Shown: positions 29,142-38,531 of the stretch, in pieces
Numbering within the stretch: the first letter of the stretch is position 1
How the letters are laid out: each line of letters begins with the position of its first letter
Assembly: GCF_007672725.1 (NCBI RefSeq)
Contig: NZ_VDTC01000003.1
Span: forward strand, 113,245-177,244
Reading direction: 5' to 3'
Length of the DNA: 64,000 nucleotides
Source: Corynebacterium aurimucosum ATCC 700975
GTDB taxonomy: Bacteria; Actinomycetota; Actinomycetes; Mycobacteriales; Mycobacteriaceae
Made by a program: the position numbers and the translations under genes
The notes under the pieces: generated by a model
Seen by the model: the letters and a program-made list of their open reading frames with translations, nothing else
Databases searched by the model: none
What the model was told of the DNA's origin: nothing

Positions 29142-29942
29142 ATGCCAGTCATTGTGGCTCTGGTCAAGCACGTACCGGATACGTGGTCAACGAAGACCCT
29201 CGAGGCGGACCACACCTTGGACCGCACCTCGGTGGATAACGTCATCGATGAGGTCAATGAGTACTCCGTCGAGCAGGCCCTGCGCCTGCGCGACGATAAC
29301 GCTGATGCCGGCTATGAGGTCGTGGCGCTTAGCATGGGCCCGGCGGCTGCCGACGAGGCCCTGCGCAAAGCCCTGGCCATGGGCGCGGACCACGCCGTGC
29401 ACGTGACGGATGACGCCCTCGCCGGCGCCGACGCCCTGGCTACCGCCTGGGTTCTTAACGCCGCGATCAACAAGGTGGCCGAGAAGTTCGGCGAAGTCCA
29501 GGTCATCACGCTGGGCAATAATTCCTCGGATGCCTCTACCGGCCTTATCGCAGGGCTCTTGGCCGAGTACCGCCAGCTGCCCGCGCTCACGGAGCTCAAG
29601 GCAGCCTCCCTGGCCGGTGCCACCGCCACCGCCACCCGCGAGGATGCCCACGGCCACTGGGAGCTCAGCGCCAACCTGCCCGCAATTTTGTCCTTTACCG
29701 ACAAGGCCGACAAGCCGCGTTTCCCCAACTTCAAGGGCCTGATGGCCGCCAAGAAGGCTGAGGTGACCACCCTTGCGGTTGCTGACCTAGGCATCGACGG
29801 CGTGCCGTCCACCACCACGGTTACCGCCTCCGCGCAGCGCCCGGCCCGCACCGCCGGTGAGGTCATCACCGATCCTGATCCGGCCGTGGCTGCTGCCAAG
29901 GTCGCGGACTTCCTGGCCGCCAAGAATCTCATCGAGGGTTAA
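29142..29942 (+). CDS. etfB: Electron transfer flavoprotein subunit beta
   Basis: One half of the FAD/AMP heterodimer that takes electrons from acyl-CoA dehydrogenases and other flavin dehydrogenases to the quinone pool. 266 residues, family start MPVIVALVKHVPDTW, the AMP-binding half with VVALSMGPAAADEALRKALAMGADHAVHV and the signature segment TDKADKPRFPNFKGLMAAKKAEV. GGAAGGGG precedes the ATG. etfA follows after 12 nt. The order etfB-etfA-cysteine desulfurase matches fixA-fixB-iscS of M. tuberculosis. Confidence 0.95.
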   Translation: MPVIVALVKHVPDTWSTKTLEADHTLDRTSVDNVIDEVNEYSVEQALRLRDDNADAGYEVVALSMGPAAADEALRKALAMGADHAVHVTDDALAGADALATAWVLNAAINKVAEKFGEVQVITLGNNSSDASTGLIAGLLAEYRQLPALTELKAASLAGATATATREDAHGHWELSANLPAILSFTDKADKPRFPNFKGLMAAKKAEVTTLAVADLGIDGVPSTTTVTASAQRPARTAGEVITDPDPAVAAAKVADFLAAKNLIEG

Positions 29943-29954
29943 AGGAGAAAAGAT

Positions 29955-30914
29955 ATGTCTCACGTTTATGTCCTGGTTGAGCACGAAGCAGAGCAGCTCA
30001 GCCCCGTTACCGGCGAGCTCATCACCGCCGCCCGCGCGCTCGGTACCGTCTCCGCCGTGGTCGTGGCCAAGGACGCCGCCACCGCAGCTTCCTTTGACGC
30101 CGAATTGGGCAACCTCGGTGCAGCCCAGGTAGTTCAGGCCACCGCCGCTGACTATGAGCAGCGCATCGTCACCCCGGAGGTTGACGCCCTCCACGCCCTC
30201 GCCGCTAACAACCCGGCGCCCATCGTGCTGGCATCCACCCCGACCAACAACGAGATTGCTGGTCGCCTCGCCGCCCGCTTGGGCTCCGGCGCTTTGGTCA
30301 ACGTCGACGGCATCAATGCTGACGGCTCCGCTCACCACACCATCTTCGGTGGTTCTTATGAGACCTCCTCCACGGCCACCGGCTCCGTGGTCTACACCCT
30401 GCGCCCTGGCTCCGTGGCTACTGAACCCCAGCCGGTCACCGCTGCACCGGCTCCCTTCGAGCTGCCTGCCGCCACCGCGAAGGACGTCACCGTCACCTCC
30501 TTCACCCCGGCGGAGAAGACCGCCCGTCCGGAGCTGACCTCCGCGAAGGTCGTCGTCGCCGGCGGCCGCGGCGTGGGCGACAAGTTCGCCGACGTGGTGG
30601 AGCCGCTTGCCGACGTCCTCGGTGGCGCCGTCGGTGCCACCCGCGACGCCGTGGACGAAGGTTTCTACGACCCAGCCCACCAGGTGGGCCAGACCGGCGT
30701 GACCGTCTCCCCGAAGCTCTACATCGGCCTGGGTATTTCCGGTGCAATCCAGCACACCTCCGGCATGCAGACTTCGGAGACCATCGTTGTGGTCAACCAG
30801 GACCAGGACGAGCCCTTCTTCCAGATCGCTGACTTGGGCGTGGTGGGTGACCTCCACGAGATCGCCCCGGCACTCGCCGCGGAGTTGACCAAGCGCAAGG
30901 GGGCCGGCAACTAA
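29955..30914 (+). CDS. etfA: Electron transfer flavoprotein subunit alpha
   Basis: FAD-binding partner of EtfB. 319 residues with the C-terminal FAD domain [51 protein letters not shown] and [31 protein letters not shown] lies just upstream. The stop shares one base with the start of the cysteine desulfurase gene (TAATG). Confidence 0.95.
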   Translation: MSHVYVLVEHEAEQLSPVTGELITAARALGTVSAVVVAKDAATAASFDAELGNLGAAQVVQATAADYEQRIVTPEVDALHALAANNPAPIVLASTPTNNEIAGRLAARLGSGALVNVDGINADGSAHHTIFGGSYETSSTATGSVVYTLRPGSVATEPQPVTAAPAPFELPAATAKDVTVTSFTPAEKTARPELTSAKVVVAGGRGVGDKFADVVEPLADVLGGAVGATRDAVDEGFYDPAHQVGQTGVTVSPKLYIGLGISGAIQHTSGMQTSETIVVVNQDQDEPFFQIADLGVVGDLHEIAPALAAELTKRKGAGN

Positions 30915-32050
30915 TGCCTCGCTACCTCGATTACGCAGCCACCCAGCCCATGCGCCAGTGCGCCATCGACGCATGGACGCAGGCAGCCAGTTCCCTCAAC
31001 CCGGGCGCGTCCTATGCCTCCGGGCGCAAGGCACGCTCCGTGCTGGACGACGCCCGCGAGACCGTCGCCGAGCTGCTCGGCTGCGAACCCATCGAGGTCA
31101 TCTTCACCTCCTCCGGCACGGAGGCGGACAACATCGCCATTCAGGGCCTCTACCGCGCTGCGCAGTCTGCTTCCCCCGAAGCCGCGCAGCACATCGTTTC
31201 GACCCCCATCGAGCACCCTGCCGTGCTCGAAACCGTGGAGAAGCTCCAGACTGAGCACGGCGCGACCGTAGAGCTTCTCCCGGTTGATTCCACCGGCCAC
31301 GTCAGCGATTTAAGCGCCCTGGATACCCCGGCCGCGGTGGCCACCTGCATGTGGGCCAATAACGAGACCGGCGCCATCCAGCCGGTCGCGGACATTACCC
31401 AGCGCGCCGCCGCGCAGAACACCCCTGTGCATATCGACGCCGTGCAGGTTGCCGGCAAGCTACCCATCAACTTCCACGAGCTGGGTGCCACCACATTGGC
31501 GGCCAGCGCCCACAAGTTCGGCGGCCCGCGCGGCATCGGCCTGCTGCTTGCACGCCGTACCCCCGCCCCTCAACCCATCGCCTTCGGCGGCGGTCAAGAG
31601 CGCGGCATCCGCCCCGGCACCGTCGACGTGGCTAGTGCGAGCGCGCTTGCCGCAGCTCTGCGTGAGTCTGTCGCGGAAATGGAGCAGGAGGAAATCCGCC
31701 TGACTGCACTTCGCGACAAGCTCAAGGCCGGCATCGAATCCAGCATCGACAACGTCATCATCAACTCTGCCGAGCCAACCTTGGCTTCCCACCTGCACGT
31801 GTCCTTCCCTGGCACGGACGGCGACAGCCTTATTATGCTGCTTGACGCCGCCGGTATCGAAGCCTCCGCCGGCTCCGCCTGCCACGCGGGCGTTAACCGC
31901 ATGTCCCACGTGCTCGAAGCCATGGGCATCGACGAAGAACACGGCCGCGGCTCCCTGCGCTTCAGCCTGGGACGAATGACCACTGAAGAGGACATCGACG
32001 CCGTGCTGGCCGGGCTTCCGGAGATCATTCGCCGCGCTCGCTCGGTCTAG
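30914..32050 (+). CDS. Cysteine desulfurase (NifS/IscS family)
   Basis: PLP enzyme that removes sulfur from cysteine as enzyme-bound persulfide. 378 residues: PLP lysine in SAHKFGGPRGIG, H-bonding VHIDAVQVAGK, and the active-site cysteine in the short loop EASAGSACHAGVNR. Because mnmA is found about 6.5 kb downstream (adjacent in M. tuberculosis), this enzyme is the likely sulfur donor for tRNA 2-thiouridine, and may also serve Fe-S assembly. Confidence 0.93.
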   Translation: MPRYLDYAATQPMRQCAIDAWTQAASSLNPGASYASGRKARSVLDDARETVAELLGCEPIEVIFTSSGTEADNIAIQGLYRAAQSASPEAAQHIVSTPIEHPAVLETVEKLQTEHGATVELLPVDSTGHVSDLSALDTPAAVATCMWANNETGAIQPVADITQRAAAQNTPVHIDAVQVAGKLPINFHELGATTLAASAHKFGGPRGIGLLLARRTPAPQPIAFGGGQERGIRPGTVDVASASALAAALRESVAEMEQEEIRLTALRDKLKAGIESSIDNVIINSAEPTLASHLHVSFPGTDGDSLIMLLDAAGIEASAGSACHAGVNRMSHVLEAMGIDEEHGRGSLRFSLGRMTTEEDIDAVLAGLPEIIRRARSV

Positions 32051-32128
32051 CGCAAGCATCCAATCAAGATCACAGCTATTCGGGCATATTCACAGGGAGA
32101 CTACAGCGCTTTCGGCTCGGCGCGGGTC

Positions 32129-32134
32129 TAAGTT
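32129..32134 (+). promoter_or_regulatory. -10 element of the lipase-like gene (leaderless type)
   Basis: TAAGTT, 6 nt before GTG 32141. Confidence 0.45.
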
Positions 32135-32140
32135 TAATCC

Positions 32141-33394
32141 GTGAATAATTTCATCCAGTCCGTGCTGGGCCTACCGCTGACTGATCCCGTGAACGGCGGG
32201 ATCTACATCGCCATCGTGGTCATCAGCGCGCTGCTCATCGCGTGGCGCCTGCGCAAGCGCGACGTCGTGTCTTTCCTCGTCGCCGCTGTCATAGCCACCG
32301 CGGCCTATTTCATAGTCAAGCACTGGGAGGTCCCGTTCTACCTTTTCGTTGCGGGGCTTGTGCCCATCGCAGCGGTGATCTCCCTTGTCCACCATTCCGG
32401 CCGTCGTCTGGTCATGGCCGTGATAGCAGTGATCTCCTCCTTGGCCGTGGCTGGTCTGACCAATATGGAGTACCAGTCTTACCCGGACATTGGCTCACTC
32501 GATCCGACCCCAGTGGCCCAAGAGATGGACTACTCCCAATTCAAGTCCATGAAGTCCTCGGCTTCCGCGGCCATTGTGCGCCTTGAACTGCCCGGCACTA
32601 CGTCGGGGTTCACCGCACGCCAAGCCACGGCCTATATCCCGCCGGCCTATTGGACCAGCCCGGAACGAAACCTTCCTGTTCTCGTTCTGCTTCACGGCAA
32701 CCCGGGCGGACCCGAGCAGTGGTTCGGTTCCGGCGAGGCGGCCGAAACCGCCGATGCCTTCCAGCGCGCCAATGGGGGACTAAGTCCCATTGTCGTGGCG
32801 GTCGACGCCACCGGTAGCGAGACCGCCAATCCCATCTGCGCCGACTCTTCCGTGGCTAAGGTCATGACGTACTTAGCTACCGACGTGCCGAAGGGCATCA
32901 AGAGCGCCTTCCGCGTCGACGAGAACCAACAGCACTGGACCGTCGCTGGTTTGTCCTACGGCGGAACCTGCTCTCTGCAGATCCTCACCAATCACCCGGA
33001 AGCCTATGGCCAGGCAGTGGACATCTCCGGCGAGGCGGAACCGACCATTGGCAAGCACGCTGATACCGTGGCCAAATTTTATGGGGGCGATGAAGCCGCT
33101 TACCAAGCCGCTAATCCCGCACACCTGCTAGCGACGAAAAAGTACCCCGACCACCAATCAATCTTCATCGCCGGAAATCGCGACGCTGCCGCGGTGAACG
33201 CACTCAGCCAACTGAGCGATGCCGCGCGCGAAGCCGGCATGGCCACCTACTACACCTCCCGTCCAGGCGGCCACTCCTTCGAGGTGTGGCGCCCAGCCCT
33301 GCGTGAGACTTTCGCCTGGATTGCCCGCCGCGGCGGGCTCACCGACATCACCGATCCCTTCGATGGAGTGCAGAATTCCGATGTCCACCGCTAA
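32141..33394 (+). CDS. Membrane-anchored alpha/beta hydrolase (esterase family), probable aminoacyl-lipid partner
   Basis: 417 residues. Three to four hydrophobic helices occupy about 5-110; the rest is an esterase/antigen-85-like hydrolase with LPVLVLLHGNPGGPEQWF (oxyanion region), nucleophile Ser in GLSYGGTCS and catalytic His in RPGGHSFEVWRPALRE. The domain should lie outside the membrane. Its gene overlaps the aminoacyl-phosphatidylglycerol synthase start by 14 nt. In Corynebacterium glutamicum and in enterococci, hydrolases beside such synthases cleave aminoacylated lipids, so this protein may trim or transfer the aminoacyl group. That role is inferred from position. Confidence 0.75.
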   Translation: MNNFIQSVLGLPLTDPVNGGIYIAIVVISALLIAWRLRKRDVVSFLVAAVIATAAYFIVKHWEVPFYLFVAGLVPIAAVISLVHHSGRRLVMAVIAVISSLAVAGLTNMEYQSYPDIGSLDPTPVAQEMDYSQFKSMKSSASAAIVRLELPGTTSGFTARQATAYIPPAYWTSPERNLPVLVLLHGNPGGPEQWFGSGEAAETADAFQRANGGLSPIVVAVDATGSETANPICADSSVAKVMTYLATDVPKGIKSAFRVDENQQHWTVAGLSYGGTCSLQILTNHPEAYGQAVDISGEAEPTIGKHADTVAKFYGGDEAAYQAANPAHLLATKKYPDHQSIFIAGNRDAAAVNALSQLSDAAREAGMATYYTSRPGGHSFEVWRPALRETFAWIARRGGLTDITDPFDGVQNSDVHR

Positions 33395-35837
33395 TACTGA
33401 GACCGTCACTAGTTCCACAACCACCACCAGCACCATTACTGCGATTCTTGGCCGCGCACCCGTCGCCTGGCTGCTTATTGCAGTGATGTGGCTGCTCGCT
33501 GTCCTTAACGCGCTGGATAAGGGGATCAGTGATGCCATTGTCAGCATGGGCCTGACCGGCCGCACGATAGGTGCCGTCGTGGCGTTGACGTTCATGGCTC
33601 TGGCCTTCGTCCTCCCGGCGGAACGCACACTCGGCTCCCTGAAAACTCTCGGCGTCGGCGTGGTTTCCCAACTCGTCTCAGTTCCGGTGGCTTTCGTGGC
33701 TGCCCACGGCATTGAGGAAGTTGGCCTTAACCGCTGGGGCGATGACCTGCTCAGTGCCGCCGCGCTGTCACCTATCGGTTTCATTGTCGGCACGGCGGGA
33801 TTCACCTCCGCGTGGATGCCGCGCCTGTGGCAGCGTCGTGTACGCCTGTCCATCCTGGCGCTCACCGTGACAATGGCGCTTTACGGCGGCACCTTTAGTG
33901 ACGTCCTCGGCGTAACCGCTTCCGCGCTATCAATCCTCGCCGGCATTCTGTGGGCGGTCTATGCGCCGAATACGAAGGCCGAACGCCCCTCAGCGTTTCG
34001 CCGCGCCTCGGTTCCTGAACGCCGCGTGCTTACTGCACTCGTCCTCGGCATTGTGGCCATCGGCCCAGTCTTCGTGGCGCTTGACCCATTGGCGGAGGGG
34101 CCGTTCAGCCAAGTTACGCGGCTCATGTGGTCCTTTAACTCTGCTAATTACCATGCCACTGAAGTATGCCAAGATGCCCCTGCAGGCCAGGCCTGCCTAG
34201 CTGCTCTCGATGTTGCCCGCGTCCACGGCGTGGGACCGGTCATCGCCAGCCTCATGCCATTGCTGATCCAGCTCGTGCTTTGTTTCGGTCTGATCCGCGG
34301 ACGCCGCCTGGCCTGGTGGCTGTCCGGTGCGGTGCAGCTCCTGGTCATCGCAGTGCTGTTGGTGCAGCTGCGTGACTTCGGCGAGGACGGCATTGTTCTC
34401 TACGGTGTTAACCTCGCCGCCGTGGTGCTGCCCTGGGCCGCATGCCTTGTCGTACTCGTCTGGAACCGCCGCGTATTCCACATCCACGAAAGCGCACGCG
34501 CACTGGGCAAGGTCGCAGTAAAGATTGCGGTTGTCTTCGTCATCACGGCTGCTCTCTGGTTCTTTGGAGCATTGCTTTTCAAAGGCGGCTTCGTCGAGTC
34601 AGCCACCGCCGGCACCATCCTCGCCGAACTCCCACTGCGCTACGTCCCACCAGTCGTGGCCACGCTGCTACCGCTCGAGCTCGCCCCGACCACGTGGCTG
34701 ACGTGGGCCCTCTACGAGTGGGTCGGCACACTGTTTTGGATGTACACCGCCTGGGCGGCCTACCGAATGTTTGCGACACCAGCGAACCCTGAGGCCGCAG
34801 AGGCCCGCGAGCGCGCCCGCGCCATCCTTGAACAGGGTAGCGGCGACCACCTCTCCGCCATGACCCTGTGGAAGGGAAACCGCTACTTCTTCGCCGCTAA
34901 CAACTACGTGGCCTACCGCGTCCACAACGGGATTGCGCTCAGCCTCGGCGAGCCAGTGGGCAATGACCCGCAGGCCACCGCAGCCGCCTTCGAAGAATTC
35001 GCCCGCGAACAAGGCTGGCGCCCAGCCTGGTACTCGGTACGGGAAAGCTTCACCCGCCCAGGCTTCCGCCGTCTCGAAATAGCTGAGGAGGCCGTCCTGG
35101 ACACCTCTAACACCGAGTTCAAAGGCAAGAAATTCCAGAACATCCGCACGGCCCGTAACAAGGCCAGCAAGGAGGGCGTGACCACGTTGTGGACGGAGTG
35201 GAAGGACCTTGATCTTGCCACCCGCAACAAGATTGCGGAGCTCTCCGAAGAATGGGTCTCCGACAAGGCACTCCCAGAGATGGGCTTTACCCTGGGCGGT
35301 GTCAATGAGTTGCGGGAGGAAGGCACCAAGCTCCTGCTCGCACTGGGGGAGGACGGCACTCTGCATGGCGTGACATCTTGGCTCCCTGTTCGTGAGAATG
35401 GCGCCGTGGTGGGCTATACCCTCGACGTCATGCGCCGCGCCGACCACGGCTTCAAAGGTGCTATCGAGCTGCTCATTTCTGAGGCCATGATCATCGCCGC
35501 TGGTGAAGGCTGCGCCTGGATTTCGCTTTCTGGCGCGCCCCTGTCTGGAACGCCTGACGAGCCCGGGCTTCTCGACGCCCTCCTCACCCGCCTCGGCGAA
35601 GAAATGGAGCCTCTCTACGGCTTCCGCAGCCTGGCCGCCTCCAAGCGCAAGTTCCAGCCGGAAGAACACAAGTGGTACCTGGCCTATTACGATGAGCTGG
35701 CGCTCCCAGCCATTGGACTGGCCGTTGTCCACGCCTACGTACCCGACATGCGCGCAGCTGACGCCGCCCGAGCGGTGAAGACGTGGATGCAGGAGCGTCG
35801 CCAAGCACTGCGCGATTCCCAGAGCCGTGGCACCTAG
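33381..35837 (+). CDS. Aminoacyl-phosphatidylglycerol synthase (MprF/AlaPGS-like)
   Basis: 818-residue integral membrane protein. The N-terminal half (about 20-460) has a dozen or so hydrophobic segments resembling the MprF flippase region. The C-terminal half is the DUF2156/GNAT-like synthase domain: GNRYFFAANNYVAYRVHNGIALSLGEPVG, the conserved KKFQNIRTARNKASKEG and GFKGAIELLISEAMIIAA. These enzymes move an amino acid from aminoacyl-tRNA to phosphatidylglycerol (lysine or alanine), lowering negative surface charge; the C. glutamicum homologue uses alanine. I favour ATG 33381 with GGAG 12 nt upstream; ATG 33363 is possible. Confidence 0.87.
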   Translation: MSTANTETVTSSTTTTSTITAILGRAPVAWLLIAVMWLLAVLNALDKGISDAIVSMGLTGRTIGAVVALTFMALAFVLPAERTLGSLKTLGVGVVSQLVSVPVAFVAAHGIEEVGLNRWGDDLLSAAALSPIGFIVGTAGFTSAWMPRLWQRRVRLSILALTVTMALYGGTFSDVLGVTASALSILAGILWAVYAPNTKAERPSAFRRASVPERRVLTALVLGIVAIGPVFVALDPLAEGPFSQVTRLMWSFNSANYHATEVCQDAPAGQACLAALDVARVHGVGPVIASLMPLLIQLVLCFGLIRGRRLAWWLSGAVQLLVIAVLLVQLRDFGEDGIVLYGVNLAAVVLPWAACLVVLVWNRRVFHIHESARALGKVAVKIAVVFVITAALWFFGALLFKGGFVESATAGTILAELPLRYVPPVVATLLPLELAPTTWLTWALYEWVGTLFWMYTAWAAYRMFATPANPEAAEARERARAILEQGSGDHLSAMTLWKGNRYFFAANNYVAYRVHNGIALSLGEPVGNDPQATAAAFEEFAREQGWRPAWYSVRESFTRPGFRRLEIAEEAVLDTSNTEFKGKKFQNIRTARNKASKEGVTTLWTEWKDLDLATRNKIAELSEEWVSDKALPEMGFTLGGVNELREEGTKLLLALGEDGTLHGVTSWLPVRENGAVVGYTLDVMRRADHGFKGAIELLISEAMIIAAGEGCAWISLSGAPLSGTPDEPGLLDALLTRLGEEMEPLYGFRSLAASKRKFQPEEHKWYLAYYDELALPAIGLAVVHAYVPDMRAADAARAVKTWMQERRQALRDSQSRGT

Positions 35838-36238
35838 AACATGAACTTCGGCCCGAAGTAGACAACGATGGGCACGATACTCAGGATTGCTAGCACAAGT
35901 GCGAAGAAGGCGGTCCTCCTGCGCGAGGATGGTTCATCGGATGAGAGCGACTTGAAGCCCAGAAAGGCAAAGAGCGGTGCGAGAACCGGGGTGGCGAAGC
36001 ACAGTCCAATGAAGGCGAAGATTCCGAAGAAACCGAATAGGGCCGAGGCGGGTTCCTCGACGGCATCGGCGACGAATAGTGAGAGGAACCCAAGCGCCCA
36101 GCCGCACAGAATGATGATGGAGCCCCACAGGGCGAGTTTCTCGTTGAAGACTCTTGCCAGGCCACGGCGTAAAGGCAGCCCTGATTCCTGAGATTCTTGG
36201 AAAGCCCGGGGCGCGGAGGGCTCGGCGTTCTGATCCAT
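35834..36238 (-). CDS. Small membrane protein, function unknown
   Basis: 134 residues with three hydrophobic helices (about 34-57, 64-92 and 110-130) and a polar N-terminus rich in Glu, Ser and Pro. No known domain. Convergent with the aminoacyl-PG synthase, overlapping its stop by four bases (CTAG). GAAGGACAG precedes ATG 36238. It may be a DUF4190-type protein, but I cannot confirm it. Confidence 0.65.
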   Translation of the reverse strand: MDQNAEPSAPRAFQESQESGLPLRRGLARVFNEKLALWGSIIILCGWALGFLSLFVADAVEEPASALFGFFGIFAFIGLCFATPVLAPLFAFLGFKSLSSDEPSSRRRTAFFALVLAILSIVPIVVYFGPKFMF

Positions 36239-36422
36239 GGAGCTGTCCTTCTTCGGTATCAGTCTGTGGCGCTGTCAGTGGCTAAGCGATCGGTGGTGAA
36301 TTTGATGCGCAGTGTAGCAGCGGTTGTTGCTGCTGGGAGTGATGTCCAGGACTGCGTTAAGGATGTGGCAAACGAGTTTAAAGTTTCGCGTGTTGCATCT
36401 GTTACTCATGTTGTTAAAGCGG

Positions 36423-36428
36423 TAGTGT
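36423..36428 (+). promoter_or_regulatory. -10 element of the lysozyme gene (leaderless type)
   Basis: TAGTGT, 7 nt before ATG 36436. It selects this start over GTG 36427, which would overlap the hexamer. The 180 nt upstream hold no gene. Confidence 0.5.
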
Positions 36429-36435
36429 GGCGCGC

Positions 36436-37590
36436 ATGAGCCATGCACGTCGCCTTGTTACCGCCGCCGTTACCGCAGTAGCGGCCGTGGCACTGTCCGT
36501 ATCCACCGCCGTTGCCATCCCGTCCTACGCGCCTTCCGGTGTGGACGTCTCCGGCAATAACCACGCGTCCCTTCGCGGAATCGATTGGGACGCTGTGAAG
36601 TCTGATGGCCAGTCCTATGCCTTTGTGAAGGCCACTGAAGGCGTTGGGTTTGTTAACAACCACTTCGTACGCGATGCCAATGCCGCCGCAGCGGCTGGTC
36701 TGAAGGTCGGCGCTTATCACTACGCGCGCCCGGCTGGTGATGCCAAGCAGCAGGCGGCCAGCTTCGCCTCCCAGATTGCGCTGGTGCCGACGCAAACTCT
36801 CCCACCGGTGCTCGACATTGAGGTCGATGAGGGCCTGAGTACTGCTCAGCTGGAGGAGTGGATCGACACCTTCATGACTGAGGTGAAGACCCTGACCGGC
36901 CGCACGCCGATGCTGTACACCTACAAATACTTCTGGATGGGCCAGATGGGCAATTCCACACGCTTCTCCGAGTACCCGCTGTGGCTGGCCGCCTACCAGG
37001 ACACCGCGCCGGACCCAGTCGGCGGCTGGGACAAGTTGGCCTTCTGGCAGCGCTCCGGTAGTGGCCGCGTTGCTGGCATCGAAACCGATGTTGACATGAA
37101 CCTCTTTAACGGTACTGAGGCACAGCTGCAGTCCTTCTCCGGCGGCAACTACATTGACTTCGGCGGAATCTTGGATGACATGGTCATCCCGGGCGTTGAC
37201 CTAGGCGACGACGCCGGCGTGCTGATCGCTGGAATCCTGGCTCTGGCAGCGGGTGCTGTGGCCGTGCCGGCCGTCGCCGATGCCGCCAAGAACGCGGGGC
37301 TCGATGTCGATGCGGCCGGTCTTATCAAGCAAGCGGAAAAGCTGCTTAACGACGGCGCCATCAGCACTGATGACCTCAAGGACATGGCCAACAATGACGC
37401 CAGCATCGGCGATCTAGCCATCTTCCTTGATAACGCGCAGCACCTCCAGGACGTTGACGCCGATAACGTCAGCCAGCAGGACGTGGAGAACGCCGACCGT
37501 GCCGCACGCAGCGCTGGTCACGCCGCAGGCGTTGCGGTGCCGAATCTCGACGCCAAGCAGGTGGCGGACCTGCTCAATAGTCTGCGTTAA
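36436..37590 (+). CDS. Secreted GH25 lysozyme (muramidase) with an extra C-terminal domain
   Basis: 384 residues. Signal peptide at 1-30 ([23 protein letters not shown], cut after AVA), then a GH25 domain (about 35-235): GVDVSGNNH and the catalytic DIE pair in PPVLDIEVDEG, with FWQRSGSGRVAGIETDVDMNLFNG closing the barrel. It hydrolyses beta-1,4 bonds of peptidoglycan. The last 130 residues are an unrecognised domain with a hydrophobic helix (VLIAGILALAAGAVAVPAVADAA) and helical acidic stretches (SQQDVENADRAARSAGHAAG); it may anchor the enzyme in the envelope. Confidence 0.87.
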   Translation: MSHARRLVTAAVTAVAAVALSVSTAVAIPSYAPSGVDVSGNNHASLRGIDWDAVKSDGQSYAFVKATEGVGFVNNHFVRDANAAAAAGLKVGAYHYARPAGDAKQQAASFASQIALVPTQTLPPVLDIEVDEGLSTAQLEEWIDTFMTEVKTLTGRTPMLYTYKYFWMGQMGNSTRFSEYPLWLAAYQDTAPDPVGGWDKLAFWQRSGSGRVAGIETDVDMNLFNGTEAQLQSFSGGNYIDFGGILDDMVIPGVDLGDDAGVLIAGILALAAGAVAVPAVADAAKNAGLDVDAAGLIKQAEKLLNDGAISTDDLKDMANNDASIGDLAIFLDNAQHLQDVDADNVSQQDVENADRAARSAGHAAGVAVPNLDAKQVADLLNSLR

Positions 37591-38429
37591 TCGCTACGCG
37601 GTGATGGGGCGTCGTGGCGCGGATTAGCCCCCTTGAAGAAGCGGCGGGTCCAGGACTCGTCGCGAAAGTGCGCGGGCACCGCACCGGAGAGCAGCGGTTT
37701 AGCAAGCGCGGCGGCTTGCGGGGAGCCGTCGATAGGCAGCTCGGTGTCTGAGCCGATGAGGATAATGTTGCCGTAGCGCCGGCCTTTGAGCATGGGAGGG
37801 TCGGCAATAACGGCAACGTGTGCAAAGACTTCTGCCATTCCGGCGAGTTCTGCCTTCGCCCCTTGCAGGTCGGAGTGGTCACCGCAGTTGGCAACGTAAA
37901 GCCCGCCCGGAGTGAGCGTGGCGTGGGCGTGCTGGAAGAACTCTTGGGTGGTGAGAGGCTCCGGCGTGACGGCGCCGGCGAAGACGTCGCGGATGATGAC
38001 GTCGAAGCGATTCGGAGGGAAGCCTTCCGTCACTGCGCGTGCCTCACCGGCGCGTATTTTCACGCGGGGAGCGGCAGGGATATCGGCCAGCTCACGGATG
38101 AGCTCGGCCAGTTTCGCGTCGAGCTCTACCACCGTGTTGTGGGAATCCGGCCACAGGTCTGCGAAGTAGCGGGGGAGAGAACAGCCACCGCCGCCCAGGT
38201 GGAGCAGGCGCTTGCCAGGCGCTAGGTTTTCTACCGCTGCAGCAATCCAACGCATGTACTCGAATTCGAGGGTGCGTGGCTCTTCGGGGATGAGGTGTGA
38301 GGAGGGCACGCCGTTGATGTTGAGGATGAAGGCGCCATCGCGGAAGGGGTCGGCTTCGACGACAAGCTCCCCCGTGGAAATCTCGTAGGTGCCCGCGATT
38401 GAATCGGTCTTGTTGCGCTTTCTTCCCAT
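37587..38429 (-). CDS. Spermidine synthase-like methyltransferase-fold protein
   Basis: 280 residues of spermine/spermidine synthase-like fold: N-terminal strand domain (GTYEISTGELVVEADPFRDGAF), then LLHLGGGGCSLPRYFADLWPDSHNTVVELDAKL (cofactor-binding glycine loop and acidic residue) and FDVIIRDVFAGAVTPEPLTTQEFF. Many actinobacterial members are not true polyamine synthases, and no SAM decarboxylase is visible here. Function uncertain. Convergent with the lysozyme gene, stops overlapping at TTAA. Confidence 0.78.
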   Translation of the reverse strand: MGRKRNKTDSIAGTYEISTGELVVEADPFRDGAFILNINGVPSSHLIPEEPRTLEFEYMRWIAAAVENLAPGKRLLHLGGGGCSLPRYFADLWPDSHNTVVELDAKLAELIRELADIPAAPRVKIRAGEARAVTEGFPPNRFDVIIRDVFAGAVTPEPLTTQEFFQHAHATLTPGGLYVANCGDHSDLQGAKAELAGMAEVFAHVAVIADPPMLKGRRYGNIILIGSDTELPIDGSPQAAALAKPLLSGAVPAHFRDESWTRRFFKGANPRHDAPSPRSD

Positions 38430-38531
38430 AATGCCTTTTAGCTTAGGGAATAGAGCGTGAGTTCAGTGTGTTGGGGTATGGGGTACACCACGACTAGCCT
38501 AAGTGGACGAAAGAAGGAAGAAGGGGAAAGC

